A DNA stretch of 64,000 nucleotides from Sediminibacterium goheungense (lineage in GTDB: Bacteria > Bacteroidota > Bacteroidia > Chitinophagales > Chitinophagaceae). The notes under the pieces are model-generated. The model had not been told where the DNA came from, did no database searches, and saw only the letters and a program-made list of their open reading frames with translations. Below are positions 17,223-26,547 of this stretch, in pieces. Location of the stretch: contig NZ_SNWP01000013.1 in the NCBI RefSeq assembly GCF_004361915.1, forward strand, positions 169,417 through 233,416, read 5' to 3'. Position 1 is the first letter of the stretch, and every line of letters begins with the position of its first letter. The position numbers and the translations under genes are program-made.

Positions 17223-17926
17223 TATTCACCATTCACCAATTTCACTGTCTTCCTTTCAATTCTTTTTACATAATTCTTTCCTTCAAATATGCGGTGAACG
17301 TACACACCTGCCACCTGTATTTCGTCAGGGTCGAGTTCTCCGGGTTGTACAAGATGTTCTACCTCTGCAATGGTAATATTACCCGCTTTGGCCATAGATG
17401 TAGAGAAATTTCGTGTGGTTTTTCTGAAAACCAGATTACCCAGCGTATCACCTTTCCATGCTTTTACAATGGCAAAGTCGGCATGCAGCGCCATTTCCAT
17501 AAGATGTGGCTTGCCATTGAATACACGCACTTCTTTACCTTCTGCAATCTCTGTTCCATAACCCGCAGGTGTAAAGAAGGCCGGAATACCCATACCAGCC
17601 ATTTGAATGCGTGTGGCCAGTGTACCCTGTGGTATCAGGTCTACTTCGAGTTCTCCACTCAGCAACTGTCTTTCAAACTCTGCATTTTCGCCCACATAGC
17701 TGCTGATCATTTTTTTGATTTGTCTTGTCTTCAGCAAAAGGCCTAATCCGAAATCGTCTACACCTGCATTGTTCGAGATACAGGTAAGACCTTTCACGCC
17801 TTTTGCTACCAACGCGGCAATACTGTTTTCCGGTATACCATTTAAACCAAAACCACCTAACATCAATATGCTGTTATCGGGGATATCGGATATGGCTTCC
17901 GCTGCATTTTTATACACTTTATTCAT
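17222..17926 (-). CDS. scoA: 3-oxoacid CoA-transferase subunit A
   Basis: CoA-binding half of the 3-oxoacid CoA-transferase; it works with the B subunit in ketone-body or acetoacetate metabolism. It has 234 residues from the ATG at 17926 (MNKVYKNAAEAISDI). Recognisable segments are MLGGFGLNGIPENSI, ISNNAGVDDFGLG and FFTPAGYGTEIAEGKE. The upstream DUF4296 gene ends 10 bases before this start, so scoA-scoB may be read from the bamD-side operon. Confidence 0.93.
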   Translation of the reverse strand: MNKVYKNAAEAISDIPDNSILMLGGFGLNGIPENSIAALVAKGVKGLTCISNNAGVDDFGLGLLLKTRQIKKMISSYVGENAEFERQLLSGELEVDLIPQGTLATRIQMAGMGIPAFFTPAGYGTEIAEGKEVRVFNGKPHLMEMALHADFAIVKAWKGDTLGNLVFRKTTRNFSTSMAKAGNITIAEVEHLVQPGELDPDEIQVAGVYVHRIFEGKNYVKRIERKTVKLVNGE

Positions 17927-17936
17927 AACCTGGCAA

Positions 17937-18323
17937 TCATTTATTGGGTGCGGGTGCATTGGGGTTACCTCTTTCCATTTGGTATCTTTTGATACGCTCG
18001 CGGTTCGACAATGCTTCTATCGAATCGAGCAATCGTTTAAAAGATAGAGGGCGCCCTTCATAATAGCGGTAACTATTATAATATCTTTCACGGGTTATAC
18101 CATGCACTTTAAATACCATTTCATACAACTTTACATCTTCCTTATTACGAATAGCATGGGTATCCTGTACAATTTTTCGGTTGAACCATTCATCGGCTTT
18201 CATCATATCCCACATAATCAGCTTCATACTATCTACAGGTATGATGGCAGGCCTGGTTTCATTGCGGCAACCAGACTGCACAAGTAAACATAACAGTAAA
18301 CAGCAACCAGCTACTATCTTCAT
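17937..18323 (-). CDS. DUF4296 lipoprotein
   Basis: A 128-residue lipoprotein with lipobox LVQSGC and lipidated Cys at residue 19. The mature part carries the DUF4296 pattern (IIPVDSMKLIMWDMMKADEW, then FKVHGITRERYYNSYRYYEG), a Bacteroidota-specific envelope family without known function. It overlaps the DUF4835 gene by four bases (ATGA) and is likely translated by coupling. Confidence 0.85.
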   Translation of the reverse strand: MKIVAGCCLLLCLLVQSGCRNETRPAIIPVDSMKLIMWDMMKADEWFNRKIVQDTHAIRNKEDVKLYEMVFKVHGITRERYYNSYRYYEGRPLSFKRLLDSIEALSNRERIKRYQMERGNPNAPAPNK

Positions 18324-19240
18324 CGTAATTCTTCTTTATATTTTGATGCATTAATCACATCAAGTTCTGAAAGCAGTTCCAGCGCTTTGGCTTTTTCACC
18401 GGCAGGTGCTTTTTTAAAAATACCTACCAGTTCCTGGTATTTACCCTGCATAAAAAACTGCTGTATCATGGTATTCGGATTTTCTTTTCCGAACGATTGC
18501 AACTGAATCAATGCATTGATAACACCTGCCCTTGCTTCTGCATCTTTATCATACAAATTATCGAGTCCCTTCCGGTAATAGCCATAAATAATATCGTGTA
18601 TGTTATTGTAACGGGTATTGATCAGGTTTTCATTGAGCCAGTACCTGTTTCTTAACCCATCGAATATTCGCCAGCCTGATATACCCCTGCCTTCAGGTGC
18701 ATTGTTTACAATATTCTGCGCCTTCCTGAAATAGGGCTCACCTGCCTTGGGTGCAAAAGAATCATAATCCAGTCCGAGTATGGTATAGGCATAATAGGCA
18801 AATACAGCAGTAAGATTGGCCGCTGTTGCATCTGTTCCCTGTACCCTGTTTTCGTTAAATTCTACAGGTTGAAATTCTACATATTTAAAGGCTACATCCG
18901 GATCCTGGAAATTGATCATGGCAGCCTGATAAGATGAATGATACACGGGCCTTGCCGCCTGAATATTTAAAGATGCTTTGTAAATATTGGTCTCTAATAC
19001 ACTTTCAATATTGAGTATAAAACTGCATTCTATTTTTTCATTCTGCTTATAACTGTCATTGGTCCACTTTCTGTTGTTCAACAGATTGGTGAGCTGGTTT
19101 TGCAGGGTATTAAAAATTTTACGATCGATATTTGTTGTTACCCTATTCGACAACACAGTTACCCTTGCCTGCAACTCCTGTGCTTCTGCACCGGTCACAG
19201 TAAGGATAAATAGCAGTATGTAAATAATTTTTTTATACAT
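18320..19240 (-). CDS. DUF4835 family exported protein
   Basis: A 306-residue secreted or periplasmic protein with a signal peptide (ending EAQE) and the DUF4835 pattern: ELQARVTVLSNRV, then KIFNTLQNQLTNLLNNRKWT, ATNLTAVFAYYAYTILGLD-like central segment, and a helical C-terminus. It is almost always next to coaBC in Bacteroidota. It overlaps coaBC by eight bases and the DUF4296 gene by four, so the three are tightly coupled. Function unknown. Confidence 0.88.
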   Translation of the reverse strand: MYKKIIYILLFILTVTGAEAQELQARVTVLSNRVTTNIDRKIFNTLQNQLTNLLNNRKWTNDSYKQNEKIECSFILNIESVLETNIYKASLNIQAARPVYHSSYQAAMINFQDPDVAFKYVEFQPVEFNENRVQGTDATAANLTAVFAYYAYTILGLDYDSFAPKAGEPYFRKAQNIVNNAPEGRGISGWRIFDGLRNRYWLNENLINTRYNNIHDIIYGYYRKGLDNLYDKDAEARAGVINALIQLQSFGKENPNTMIQQFFMQGKYQELVGIFKKAPAGEKAKALELLSELDVINASKYKEELR

Positions 19241-20429
19241 GCAGGTGCTTTATAATAAATGAAACAATATCTGAAGCCACTTCTTTCTTGGGTTTCAGCG
19301 ATACCTTGGTTTCGTTACCCGACTGGTGAAAGATGGTTACGGTATTGGTATCCACACCAAAGCCGGCATCTTTATCGTTGAGTGAATTCAGGACAATGGC
19401 ATCTGCATTTTTGGTTTTGAGCTTAGCCAGTGCATTTTCTTTCTCATTATGGGTTTCCAATGCAAAGCCCATCAGAAACTGCCCTGCTTTTTTCTGCTGA
19501 CCTAATTGCAGCAGAATGTCTTTATTCTTAACCATATCAATGGACCACGCTTCCTGCTTCTTCTTGATTTTTTCCACTGCAGCCTGTACAGGTTTGTAAT
19601 CTGCCACTGCAGCCGACATTACAGCAATGGCGGCACCATCAAACGCATGCACAGCCGCATCATACATTTCATCTGCGGATACCACATGTTTTACTTGAAT
19701 CCCTTTATAAGCTACCTGCTGACTTGTTGGTCCTGTAATCAATATTACATCGGCTCCACGCAGATACAGTTCCTCGGCTATGGCAAAACCCATTTTGCCG
19801 GAGGAATGGTTACCGATAAAACGAACGGGGTCTATGGCTTCATAAGTAGGCCCTGCGGTTACGATGGCTTTCTTCCCTTTCAGATCTTCCGACCTGAAAA
19901 AATGTTCAACCAGATATAGGCAGATATCTTCCGGCTCGGCCATTCTGCCATCGCCAAATAAACCACTGGCCAGTTCACCTTTGCCTACTTCTATCAGATG
20001 ATTACCATCCTGCTCCAGTTGAGCAAGATTTCTTTGGGTTGAAGGGTGGTGCCACATATCTTCATCCATGGCAGGTGCCATAACAACCGGACAGGTCGCA
20101 GAGAGGTACACGGCAAGTAATACATTATCGCACAAGCCATTCGCCATTTTAGCCAGCGTATTACAACTTAATGGCGCGATCAGCATTACATCGGCCCAGC
20201 GACCCAGCATTACATGGTTCGACCATGCATCGCCTTCCACCAGATCATGTATAACGGTATTTTTAGAAAGGGTAGAAAGTACTACAGGTGATACAAATTC
20301 TTTCGCAGCAGGCGTCATCACCACTTTTACTTCCGCACCTGCTTTTATAAGCAAGCGCACCAGCGTAATGGTTTTATACGCTGCAATGCTGGCCGTGATG
20401 CCGATGAGTATTTTTTTTCCTTTAAGCAT
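19233..20429 (-). CDS. coaBC: Bifunctional CoaBC (4'-phosphopantothenoylcysteine synthase/decarboxylase)
   Basis: Coenzyme A biosynthesis: the CoaB part joins 4'-phosphopantothenate and cysteine, and the CoaC part decarboxylates the product. It has 398 residues from the ATG at 20429 ([20 protein letters not shown]); a TTG three codons upstream lies inside a repeat. The flavin domain shows [17 protein letters not shown] and [14 protein letters not shown] (active-site His and PAMN-like motif); the synthetase domain shows [20 protein letters not shown] and KNKDIL. It is separated from rpoZ by a terminator and a long palindrome. Confidence 0.95.
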   Translation of the reverse strand: MLKGKKILIGITASIAAYKTITLVRLLIKAGAEVKVVMTPAAKEFVSPVVLSTLSKNTVIHDLVEGDAWSNHVMLGRWADVMLIAPLSCNTLAKMANGLCDNVLLAVYLSATCPVVMAPAMDEDMWHHPSTQRNLAQLEQDGNHLIEVGKGELASGLFGDGRMAEPEDICLYLVEHFFRSEDLKGKKAIVTAGPTYEAIDPVRFIGNHSSGKMGFAIAEELYLRGADVILITGPTSQQVAYKGIQVKHVVSADEMYDAAVHAFDGAAIAVMSAAVADYKPVQAAVEKIKKKQEAWSIDMVKNKDILLQLGQQKKAGQFLMGFALETHNEKENALAKLKTKNADAIVLNSLNDKDAGFGVDTNTVTIFHQSGNETKVSLKPKKEVASDIVSFIIKHLHV

Positions 20430-20440
20430 AATCGTCAATG

Positions 20441-20581
20441 GTGAATGGTCAATGGTGAATGAAGAATCAGTTGTTTACAGTGATGGAGACGATACAAAAA
20501 TCGAATCCTTATCATTTATACCTACTTTTTCTACAGTCAATATCCAAACAGCTCATTCACCATTCACCATTGACCATTCAC
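20441..20581. repeat. TCAATGG-word palindrome upstream of coaBC
   Basis: A perfect 21-bp stem: the left arm at 20441-20461 is built of GTGAATGG, TCAATGG and TGAATG words, the right arm at 20561-20581 is its complement, and the loop is 99 bases. It lies between the rpoZ terminator and the coaBC start, so it would be in the coaBC leader if the promoter is upstream of it. Confidence 0.8.
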
Positions 20582-20600
20582 ATTACAGAACCAAAGTAAC

Positions 20601-20631
20601 AAAAAACGACAGTTATAATAACTGTCGTTTT
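20601..20631 (-). terminator. Intrinsic terminator after rpoZ
   Basis: AAAACGACAGTTAT at 20603-20616 pairs with ATAACTGTCGTTTT at 20618-20631 (tight AT-rich tip), and six T residues follow on the minus strand. It starts 28 bases after the rpoZ stop, so coaBC probably has its own promoter. Confidence 0.88.
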
Positions 20632-20659
20632 CATAAAATTATCTTACAGATGAACCACC

Positions 20660-20983
20660 TTATCTGAACAAGTCGTTATCGTTGTTTCTTCTGTGGTAGA
20701 TTTTGCCTTCCATAAATTCCTGTGTGGCGAGGATGGCGGGATTGGGCATTTTCTCGTAAGCACGTGAAATTTCAATCTGTTCTTTGTTTTCATGGATTTC
20801 TTCCAGACTATCAGTATGGCTGGCAAACTCTTCCAGTTTGTTGTGCAGCTCTTCTCTCAGCGACACATTGATCTGGTTAGCTCTGCGCGCAATGATAGCG
20901 ATGGATTCATACAGGTTACCTGTTTTCTCTTTTATAGAGATCAGGCTTTTGGTTTCAACCACACTAGCGGTATTAGCGCTCAT
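20660..20983 (-). CDS. rpoZ: RNA polymerase omega subunit (Rpb6-like)
   Basis: Bacteroidota-type omega subunit that helps RNA polymerase assembly. It has 107 residues from the ATG at 20983 (MSANTASVVETKS), preferred over 21004 because the distance to the conserved TGNLYESIAIIARRANQI motif matches related proteins. The C-terminal half (LEEFASHTDSLEEIHENKEQ, then KMPNPAILATQEFMEGKIYH) is typical of the phylum. It overlaps the end of bamD by 11 bases, so the two are co-transcribed. Confidence 0.9.
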   Translation of the reverse strand: MSANTASVVETKSLISIKEKTGNLYESIAIIARRANQINVSLREELHNKLEEFASHTDSLEEIHENKEQIEISRAYEKMPNPAILATQEFMEGKIYHRRNNDNDLFR

Positions 20984-21797
20984 TTGCCTTCTTAGCTTGC
21001 TCATTTTTCTGGTTTTTAATATAATTTGTTGATTGTAATTTCAATTTATTCACTTCTTCCAGGTATTTGCTGTCTGCAAAACGATCCTGAAAGTCGACAC
21101 ATTCTGTGATCACTTTCTGAAAACGCTCTTTCTGCTTTTCTTCATAGCTCATTTCCGCATAACGGAAATAAGATTTAATTACCTGCAACTTGTACTCATC
21201 CGCTTTTTTAGAATCGGGAAAATTATCCGATACATTACCAAAAGCAATGGCTGCAGCTTTATAGAACCCAAGGTTATAATACAGTTCCGCTCCTTTATAT
21301 TCCTTGGCTTCCAGTTTTTCCCTGCATTTGTCGATGATATCTGTAGCATCCTGTACTCTTTTGGAAGTAGGGTGCGTATTGATAAACACCTGCATCAACT
21401 GCATGGTTTTATTGGTATTGGTCTGATCGAGATCAACCTTGGGCGATTGTTTATAATAACAATAAGCACGCATATAATCGCACTCCTCTCCTTTGGTACT
21501 GTTCGGGAAATTTTCGACAAAAGTCTTGAACAGATTCTCTGCATTCATGAAATCGTTCTGGTAATAATAAGAATACGCAAACTTGTAATACATATCCTCA
21601 TACCGCGACGTTCCTTTCACATAGGGAAAAATGTCTTCAAAGAGCACCTGGGCTTTGGTATAATCCTTTTTGGCATAATACTGTTCTGCCATTTTGTATT
21701 TATACTCATAGTCTTTGCTCTTTAAGATCTTTGAATACTTATTCGAGCAGGACGCCAGTGTAACCGTAACCAATAAAATGAGTACAATCCGATTCAT
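20973..21797 (-). CDS. bamD: Outer membrane assembly lipoprotein BamD
   Basis: Periplasmic lipoprotein of the BAM complex, which inserts beta-barrel proteins into the outer membrane. It has 274 residues from the ATG at 21797, with lipobox TLASC and lipidated Cys17, followed by TPR-like repeats (YAKKDYTKAQVLFEDIFPYV; FAYSYYYQNDFMNAENLFKT; YNLGFYKAAAIAFGNVSDNF). The C-terminal basic tail overlaps rpoZ. A TAATTTTG -7 box precedes it at 21807-21814. Confidence 0.93.
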   Translation of the reverse strand: MNRIVLILLVTVTLASCSNKYSKILKSKDYEYKYKMAEQYYAKKDYTKAQVLFEDIFPYVKGTSRYEDMYYKFAYSYYYQNDFMNAENLFKTFVENFPNSTKGEECDYMRAYCYYKQSPKVDLDQTNTNKTMQLMQVFINTHPTSKRVQDATDIIDKCREKLEAKEYKGAELYYNLGFYKAAAIAFGNVSDNFPDSKKADEYKLQVIKSYFRYAEMSYEEKQKERFQKVITECVDFQDRFADSKYLEEVNKLKLQSTNYIKNQKNEQAKKANER

Positions 21798-21806
21798 ACA
21801 AGTTGG

Positions 21807-21814
21807 CAAAATTA
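21807..21814 (-). promoter_or_regulatory. -7 box TAATTTTG before bamD
   Basis: On the minus strand TAATTTTG matches TAnnTTTG exactly, nine bases upstream of the bamD ATG. A TTTC about 19 bases further upstream could be a weak -33 element. Confidence 0.5.
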
Positions 21815-21891
21815 GTTAATTACCGGCAATTTAGAAACTTGAATTGGAGAATTGATTATCAGTGAGTTAAGAAAAAGGTAAAAAACAGAAG

Positions 21892-21967
21892 AACAGAGAA
21901 ACAGAGAAATGTCCAATTTCCAACCTTTAGAAGGACTGATACTCCATCATTCCTCTGTTTCTCTGTT
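21892..21967. repeat. ACAGAGAA-word palindrome between rpsA and bamD
   Basis: AACAGAGAAACAGAG at 21892-21906 pairs perfectly with CTCTGTTTCTCTGTT at 21953-21967 (46-base loop). More ACAGAA and CTGTT words flank both arms, to about 21983 on the right. It has the same design as the other word palindromes but a different word. Confidence 0.8.
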
Positions 21968-21988
21968 ATTCTGTTCCTCTGTTAAAAG

Positions 21989-22019
21989 AAAAAGCTGCCC
22001 TGCAATGCAGAACAGCCTT
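21989..22019 (-). terminator. Intrinsic terminator of rpsA
   Basis: On the minus strand AGGCTGTTCTGC pairs, with three G-U contacts, with GCAGGGCAGCTT and runs into a T-rich tract (TTTTTCTTTT). It starts 28 bases after the rpsA stop. Confidence 0.8.
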
Positions 22020-22047
22020 ATTCTTTACCTATTCTAAATGAAGACGA

Positions 22048-23961
22048 TTATTGATTCTCGCCTTCTCCTTCCTTCAGTTTGGCCTTGATTTCGGCTAAAG
22101 CACCAAGGTCGCCCAGGGTGGCTTTTTCTACTTTCGCCTGGATGTTTTTCACTGCTTTCTTGGTATTGTCAGACTCAGCTTTCGCTTCTTTCTTGGCAAT
22201 TTCCTTTTCTTCAGCTACTACTTTCTCCCAGATACGTGCATGGCTCAGAACGATACGCTTTTCGTTGCGATCGAACTCGATTACCAGGAACTGAGCAGTT
22301 TCATCGGCTTTCACCTGTGAACCATCTTCCTTGTTCAGGTGACGGTTAGGCGCAAAACCCTCTAAACCGTAAGGCAGTTGTACGAGGGCACCTTTATCGT
22401 CTTTACGGGTAACGGTACCTTCATGCAGGGTTCCAACAGCGAAAGTGTCTTCCAGGGCATTCCAGGGATCTTCTTCCAGTTGCTTGTGACCCAGTTGCAG
22501 TTTACGGTTTTCTTTATCAATGCTCAGGATGATGATATCGATTTGTTCGCCCACTTTGGTGTAATCACTTGGGTGGTTGAAACGCTTGAGCCAGCTCAGG
22601 TCGCTGATATGGATCATACCGCCGATACCTGGTTCCAGTTCAACAAATACACCGTATGGAGTGATGTTTTTCACCAGTCCTTTGTGTTTGCTGTTCTCAG
22701 GGAACTTGTTCTCGATGGTGCTCCAGGGATCATCGCTCATTTGCTTGATACTCAGGCTCATCTTACGGGCATCTTTATCGAGGGTAACCACTTTTGCTTC
22801 ATACTCATCCCCCAGTTTGAAGAACTCCTTCGCATTGATCGGAGTATTGGCCCATGTAATTTCTGATACGTGTACCAGACCTTCAACACCAGGTTGAATT
22901 TCCAGGAAAGCACCGTAATCTTCAATATTTACCACTTTACCTTTTACTACTGAACCTTCGGCCAGGCCTTCAGGCAGCACATCCCACGGGTGTGGAGTCA
23001 GTTGCTTCAGACCTAAGCTGATACGTTTTTTGTCGTCGTCGAAGTCCAGTACTACCACCTGTAGTTTCTGATCCATCTTCACCACTTCGCTTGGGTGAGA
23101 GATACGGCCCCATGAAATATCGGTGATGTACAACAGACCATCCAGACCGCCCAGATCCATGAAAGCTCCGAAATCTGTGATGTTTTTCACCACACCTTCC
23201 AGTACCTGGCCCTTTTCGAGCTTGCTCATGATCTCTGCACGCTGTGCTTCGATATCGCTTTCGATCAATGCCTTGTGTGATACAACGGCATTCTTGATCG
23301 CTTCATTAATCTTCACCACTTTAAACTCCATGGTCTTACCTACAAACTGATCGTAATCAGTTACAGGCTTCACATCGATCTGAGAACCTGGCAGGAAGGT
23401 TTCCATACCAAATACATCAACGATCAATCCACCTTTGGTTTTGCTGGTAACAGTACCGGTAATCACTTCACCTGTTTTGTGAACCTCTACGATACGCTCC
23501 CATGCACGGAAGATGCGGGCAGACTTACGGCTGAGGTGCAGATTACCCTGACGGTCTTCTTTCTCAACAACCATAACTTCTACTTCATCACCAATTTTCA
23601 GACCCTGAACATCGCGGAATTCGTTCAGTGATACCAGACCATCACTTTTAAAACCGATGTTTACAACCACATCTGTTTTAGTAAGGGCCACAACACCACC
23701 TCTTACGATTTCACCATCTTCAATCTGAACAAAAGTGTTATCATACACTTTGTCATACTTAACTCTTTCGGCTTCTGCATAATGACTCACATTACGTTTG
23801 TCGATGCTCCAGTCGAAATCATCATGCGCAGTTTCTATCTCGACCTTAGGCGAGAGCGCTGCTTCAGGTGCATTTGTTGTCGCAGTAGCAACTTCTGCTG
23901 CCTCTGGGGCACCAGCGTTCTCCTGAGCATCTGCGTTTAATTGTTTACGGAAAATATTCAT
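22048..23961 (-). CDS. rpsA: 30S ribosomal protein S1
   Basis: RNA-binding ribosomal protein that brings mRNA to the 30S subunit. It has 637 residues with six S1 (OB-fold) repeats, recognised by recurring VVVNIGFKSDGLVSLNEF, FGAFMDLGGLDGLLYITDIS, YGAFLEIQPGVEGLVHVSEI and YGVFVELEPGIGGMIHISDL segments. The N-terminus (1-55) is Ala/Glu-rich and probably disordered, and the C-terminus is Lys/Glu-rich. It is a single-gene unit with its own terminator and a TACTTTTG promoter box at 23996-24003. Confidence 0.97.
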   Translation of the reverse strand: MNIFRKQLNADAQENAGAPEAAEVATATTNAPEAALSPKVEIETAHDDFDWSIDKRNVSHYAEAERVKYDKVYDNTFVQIEDGEIVRGGVVALTKTDVVVNIGFKSDGLVSLNEFRDVQGLKIGDEVEVMVVEKEDRQGNLHLSRKSARIFRAWERIVEVHKTGEVITGTVTSKTKGGLIVDVFGMETFLPGSQIDVKPVTDYDQFVGKTMEFKVVKINEAIKNAVVSHKALIESDIEAQRAEIMSKLEKGQVLEGVVKNITDFGAFMDLGGLDGLLYITDISWGRISHPSEVVKMDQKLQVVVLDFDDDKKRISLGLKQLTPHPWDVLPEGLAEGSVVKGKVVNIEDYGAFLEIQPGVEGLVHVSEITWANTPINAKEFFKLGDEYEAKVVTLDKDARKMSLSIKQMSDDPWSTIENKFPENSKHKGLVKNITPYGVFVELEPGIGGMIHISDLSWLKRFNHPSDYTKVGEQIDIIILSIDKENRKLQLGHKQLEEDPWNALEDTFAVGTLHEGTVTRKDDKGALVQLPYGLEGFAPNRHLNKEDGSQVKADETAQFLVIEFDRNEKRIVLSHARIWEKVVAEEKEIAKKEAKAESDNTKKAVKNIQAKVEKATLGDLGALAEIKAKLKEGEGENQ

Positions 23962-23995
23962 AAAATAGTCCCGATGGTTTAATAAATCGGGGGTG

Positions 23996-24003
23996 CAAAA
24001 GTA
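23996..24003 (-). promoter_or_regulatory. -7 box TACTTTTG before rpsA
   Basis: Exact TAnnTTTG match on the minus strand, 34 bases upstream of the rpsA start. The region just upstream (24010-24050) contains repeated GTCCGGAAGTCCGG-like words. Confidence 0.5.
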
Positions 24004-24198
24004 GGGAAAAAGTCCGGAAGTCCGGTAGTCGGAAAGACCGAAAGTTATGGATTTCGGAGAAAATAAGAGGTTTTTGAGCGAGTTTCGGGTAGATATGACG
24101 CATTTTTTGTATATTTACAGGTATTACTCCTCAGGGAGCTTGTGAACTGGTCACCACAAAACAAGAATTATTGACCCCCATGTTACACAGCTAGCTAT

Positions 24199-24909
24199 AT
24201 GAAAATTATTACCTGGAACTGCAATATGGCGTTTAGAAAAAAGGCTGATGTTATTTTACCACACCATCCAGACATCCTTATTGTACCGGAATGTGAACAT
24301 CCTGACAAAATAATTTTTTCAAACACATACGCCACGCCGACTAATACATACTGGTATGGACAAAATAAAAACAAAGGTTTTGCAATTTTTTCATTCGGAG
24401 ATTTAAAAATTAAACTTCTCAACCACAATCCGGACTTTAAATATATTTTACCACTCAACATTTACAACGACAAAATCAGTTTGACAGTTTTGGCGATTTG
24501 GGCACAGAAGCCAGATAATCATGACTGTTATACAGAACAGATATGGAATGCCATACATTTCTACCACATCTTATTACACCATGAGAATATAATTCTCGCA
24601 GGCGATTTCAACAGCAATTCTATTTGGGACAAACCAAAGCGCATTTATAATCATACAAACCTTGTAGAGTTATTAAAGACTAAAAACATTTTAAGCAGTT
24701 ATCATCATTTCCATAATCAGATACAGGGCAAAGAAAAACACAGTACACTTTTCATGCATAGAAAAATTGAAAGGCCATATCACATCGACTATTGCTTTGT
24801 ATCGAAAAACTTGATTAACAAAATAAAACAAGTAGAAGTGGGTGCTTACGAACCATGGACAAAATATAGCGATCATACACCTTTAATTGTCGACTTCGAC
24901 CTTAATTGA
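24199..24909 (+). CDS. Endonuclease/exonuclease/phosphatase family protein
   Basis: A 236-residue metal-dependent hydrolase of the EEP fold (ExoIII/DNase I/sphingomyelinase superfamily). MKIITWNCNMAFRKK carries the first Asn, VPECEH supplies the metal-binding Glu, ILAGDFNSNSIWD the Asp/Asn pair, and YSDHTPLIVDFD the catalytic Asp-His. No signal peptide is present, so it probably acts in the cytoplasm on nucleic acid or a phosphoester. The gene is AT-rich, unlike its neighbours, and opens the accessory stretch, suggesting transfer. Confidence 0.88.
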   Translation: MKIITWNCNMAFRKKADVILPHHPDILIVPECEHPDKIIFSNTYATPTNTYWYGQNKNKGFAIFSFGDLKIKLLNHNPDFKYILPLNIYNDKISLTVLAIWAQKPDNHDCYTEQIWNAIHFYHILLHHENIILAGDFNSNSIWDKPKRIYNHTNLVELLKTKNILSSYHHFHNQIQGKEKHSTLFMHRKIERPYHIDYCFVSKNLINKIKQVEVGAYEPWTKYSDHTPLIVDFDLN

Positions 24910-25278
24910 TATTTCCCAGATAAAAAGTACTATTCACTGAATTATCGCGAATAGGTCCATAAACTACTTTGGAAACTCAGCGCCGACCGCACTGTTATAG
25001 CACAACAATTAGTCTCACTTCTACCTTACTCATCTAGATCTCATCGTCCCTCATTTTACAAAACAAAAAAAATCATTGGTGCCTTTGATAAAAAAGATTT
25101 TAGAACAGTCCCTCAGCCGCAGATAAAAACCTGTGTTTTTTTATGTTCCTCAGGATGATGTGTCGTGTATGGATTCTCAAAAGACATAAAAAGGACAGGT
25201 TATTACTTAACTTAAGTGAATGTGTAATTGGATTCCCCAAACCTACTTTTGCTGTATTAATTATTAATAGAAAGATAA
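24910..25278. other. AT-rich intergenic region
   Basis: About 370 bases without a convincing gene; short frames here have no family character. TACTTTTG at 25244-25251, 27 bases before the broken outer-membrane gene, is an exact -7 match and may be its old promoter. Confidence 0.45.
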
Positions 25279-25579
25279 ATGCAAAAGAAAATATCATGCA
25301 TAAGTCTTGCCCTCGTGCTAGTAAACAGTCTGCATGTAAATGCTCAAGATACGAAACCAGACAGTAGTCAGAAAAAGTGGTTTATGGATACACGCTTTAC
25401 CTGGATTTCTATTTGGGCTACCAGTTTAAGTTTTTTAAAAATCGATTCTTCTTTAACCCGCTATCGGAATCAGTTATTGGCCCATAAGAACGAATGTTCC
25501 CGGTTCTTTTAAAGCCGTAGAAAATAAATGGTCTAACTACTTTATTCAACCTGGTCTTGACTTCGGATTTAACTTTTAG
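25279..25579 (+). pseudogene. Broken outer-membrane beta-barrel gene
   Basis: A good signal peptide (MQKKISCISLALVLVNS through NAQ) leads into DTKPDSSQKKWFMDTRFTW, then the frame becomes meaningless. A second frame continues as DFYLGYQFKFFKNRFFFNP up to GP, and a third as NVPGSFKAVENKWSNYFIQP ending GLDFGFNF at a TAG (25577-25579). The aromatic-terminated end is typical of an outer-membrane barrel. At least two frameshifts, and a length far too short for a full barrel, point to a decayed and internally deleted gene. Confidence 0.65.
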
Positions 25580-25589
25580 ATGATACTTT

Positions 25590-26030
25590 ATGAATACAGA
25601 AATAAAAACGAAAAAAGTATTACAGGATAACACCGTAAGTGTGAAACTGAAGATAGGCTCAATATGGGTAAGTTTTATGTTTCTCTACGTGTATGTAGAT
25701 TATTTTCAACTGTATATGCCGAATAAGATAGAAGAAATACAGCGGGGAAAGGTATTTTTATTTGACATTACGCAAGGATTTATTTTTACGGCTCTTTCGC
25801 TCGCTACCATTCCTATTCTTATGATTTTTCTTTCTGTTACCCTCAAAGCAAAAGCCAACCGTTTAATCAATTTAATTATTGCCACCACTCTCATTCCTTA
25901 TATGTTGTTGAATCTGGCTGGAGAAGCCTGGCCACACATGATTTTTGCAGCTGTTGTAGAAATCACTCTTCTTTGCTTAATCATCTATTTTGCATGGAAG
26001 TGGCCAAGCGATAAAACAGTAAGAGCTTGA
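25590..26030 (+). CDS. DUF6326 family membrane protein
   Basis: A 146-residue inner-membrane protein with four hydrophobic segments (about 22-42, 65-90, 98-118, 120-140). The start of the mature sequence (VKLKIGSIWVSFMFLYVYVD, then YMPNKIEEIQRGKV) matches the DUF6326 pattern, a family of unknown role. It begins 10 bases after the broken gene and uses an ATG. It is AT-rich, like the rest of this stretch. Confidence 0.75.
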   Translation: MNTEIKTKKVLQDNTVSVKLKIGSIWVSFMFLYVYVDYFQLYMPNKIEEIQRGKVFLFDITQGFIFTALSLATIPILMIFLSVTLKAKANRLINLIIATTLIPYMLLNLAGEAWPHMIFAAVVEITLLCLIIYFAWKWPSDKTVRA

Positions 26031-26523
26031 AAAAAATAAAAAATACGCGATACTATTATTCTATCCGTACATTGACCAAAAAGATTTGGCAATTCTTACA
26101 ACTGATAAATACAATTATAGAATCCCGCTTTTGAAAAAGAGAAAAAACCAGCAAGAATAGCTTATGAGGTAGCTTCCTTATCAGATGGAGTTAAAATTAT
26201 AGTGATGGCAGTAGCCATACAAACAGCGTAAACATTAAATATATGTCAAGTACCCAAGTCCTTCATCGCAGATGACAACCTAAGGTAATGAATACTCCTC
26301 AGTATGATGCTTACCATATAGTGGATTACTATCATTATTTTGCATTGCTGCTGGACTAAAATGTCATTATTATCCTGCTTAGTTCATCCTTTATAAGCTA
26401 TGGGATAACACTACATTTCTGTGTTTCCCATTTTATACGTAACTTGATCAACAGCTCTCAAATCGAAACTTGTAGAAGGAAGATAACATTCATCGTCGTC
26501 TTTTCTACAGATTTTTTGAAGCA
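26031..26523. other. AT-rich region, no intact gene
   Basis: Nearly 500 bases with only short fragments. One frame (around 26120-26230) reads KKPARIAYEVASLSDGVKII, which looks coding-like but lacks a start and is out of frame with its flanks, so this may be gene debris. No RNA gene or repeat is evident. Confidence 0.4.
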
Positions 26524-26547
26524 TTGGCAACCTATATAGTTGATAAC

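Noticed and set aside
24195..24461. A minus-strand frame opposite the EEP gene
   Set aside because: The plus strand carries all EEP catalytic motifs in one frame.
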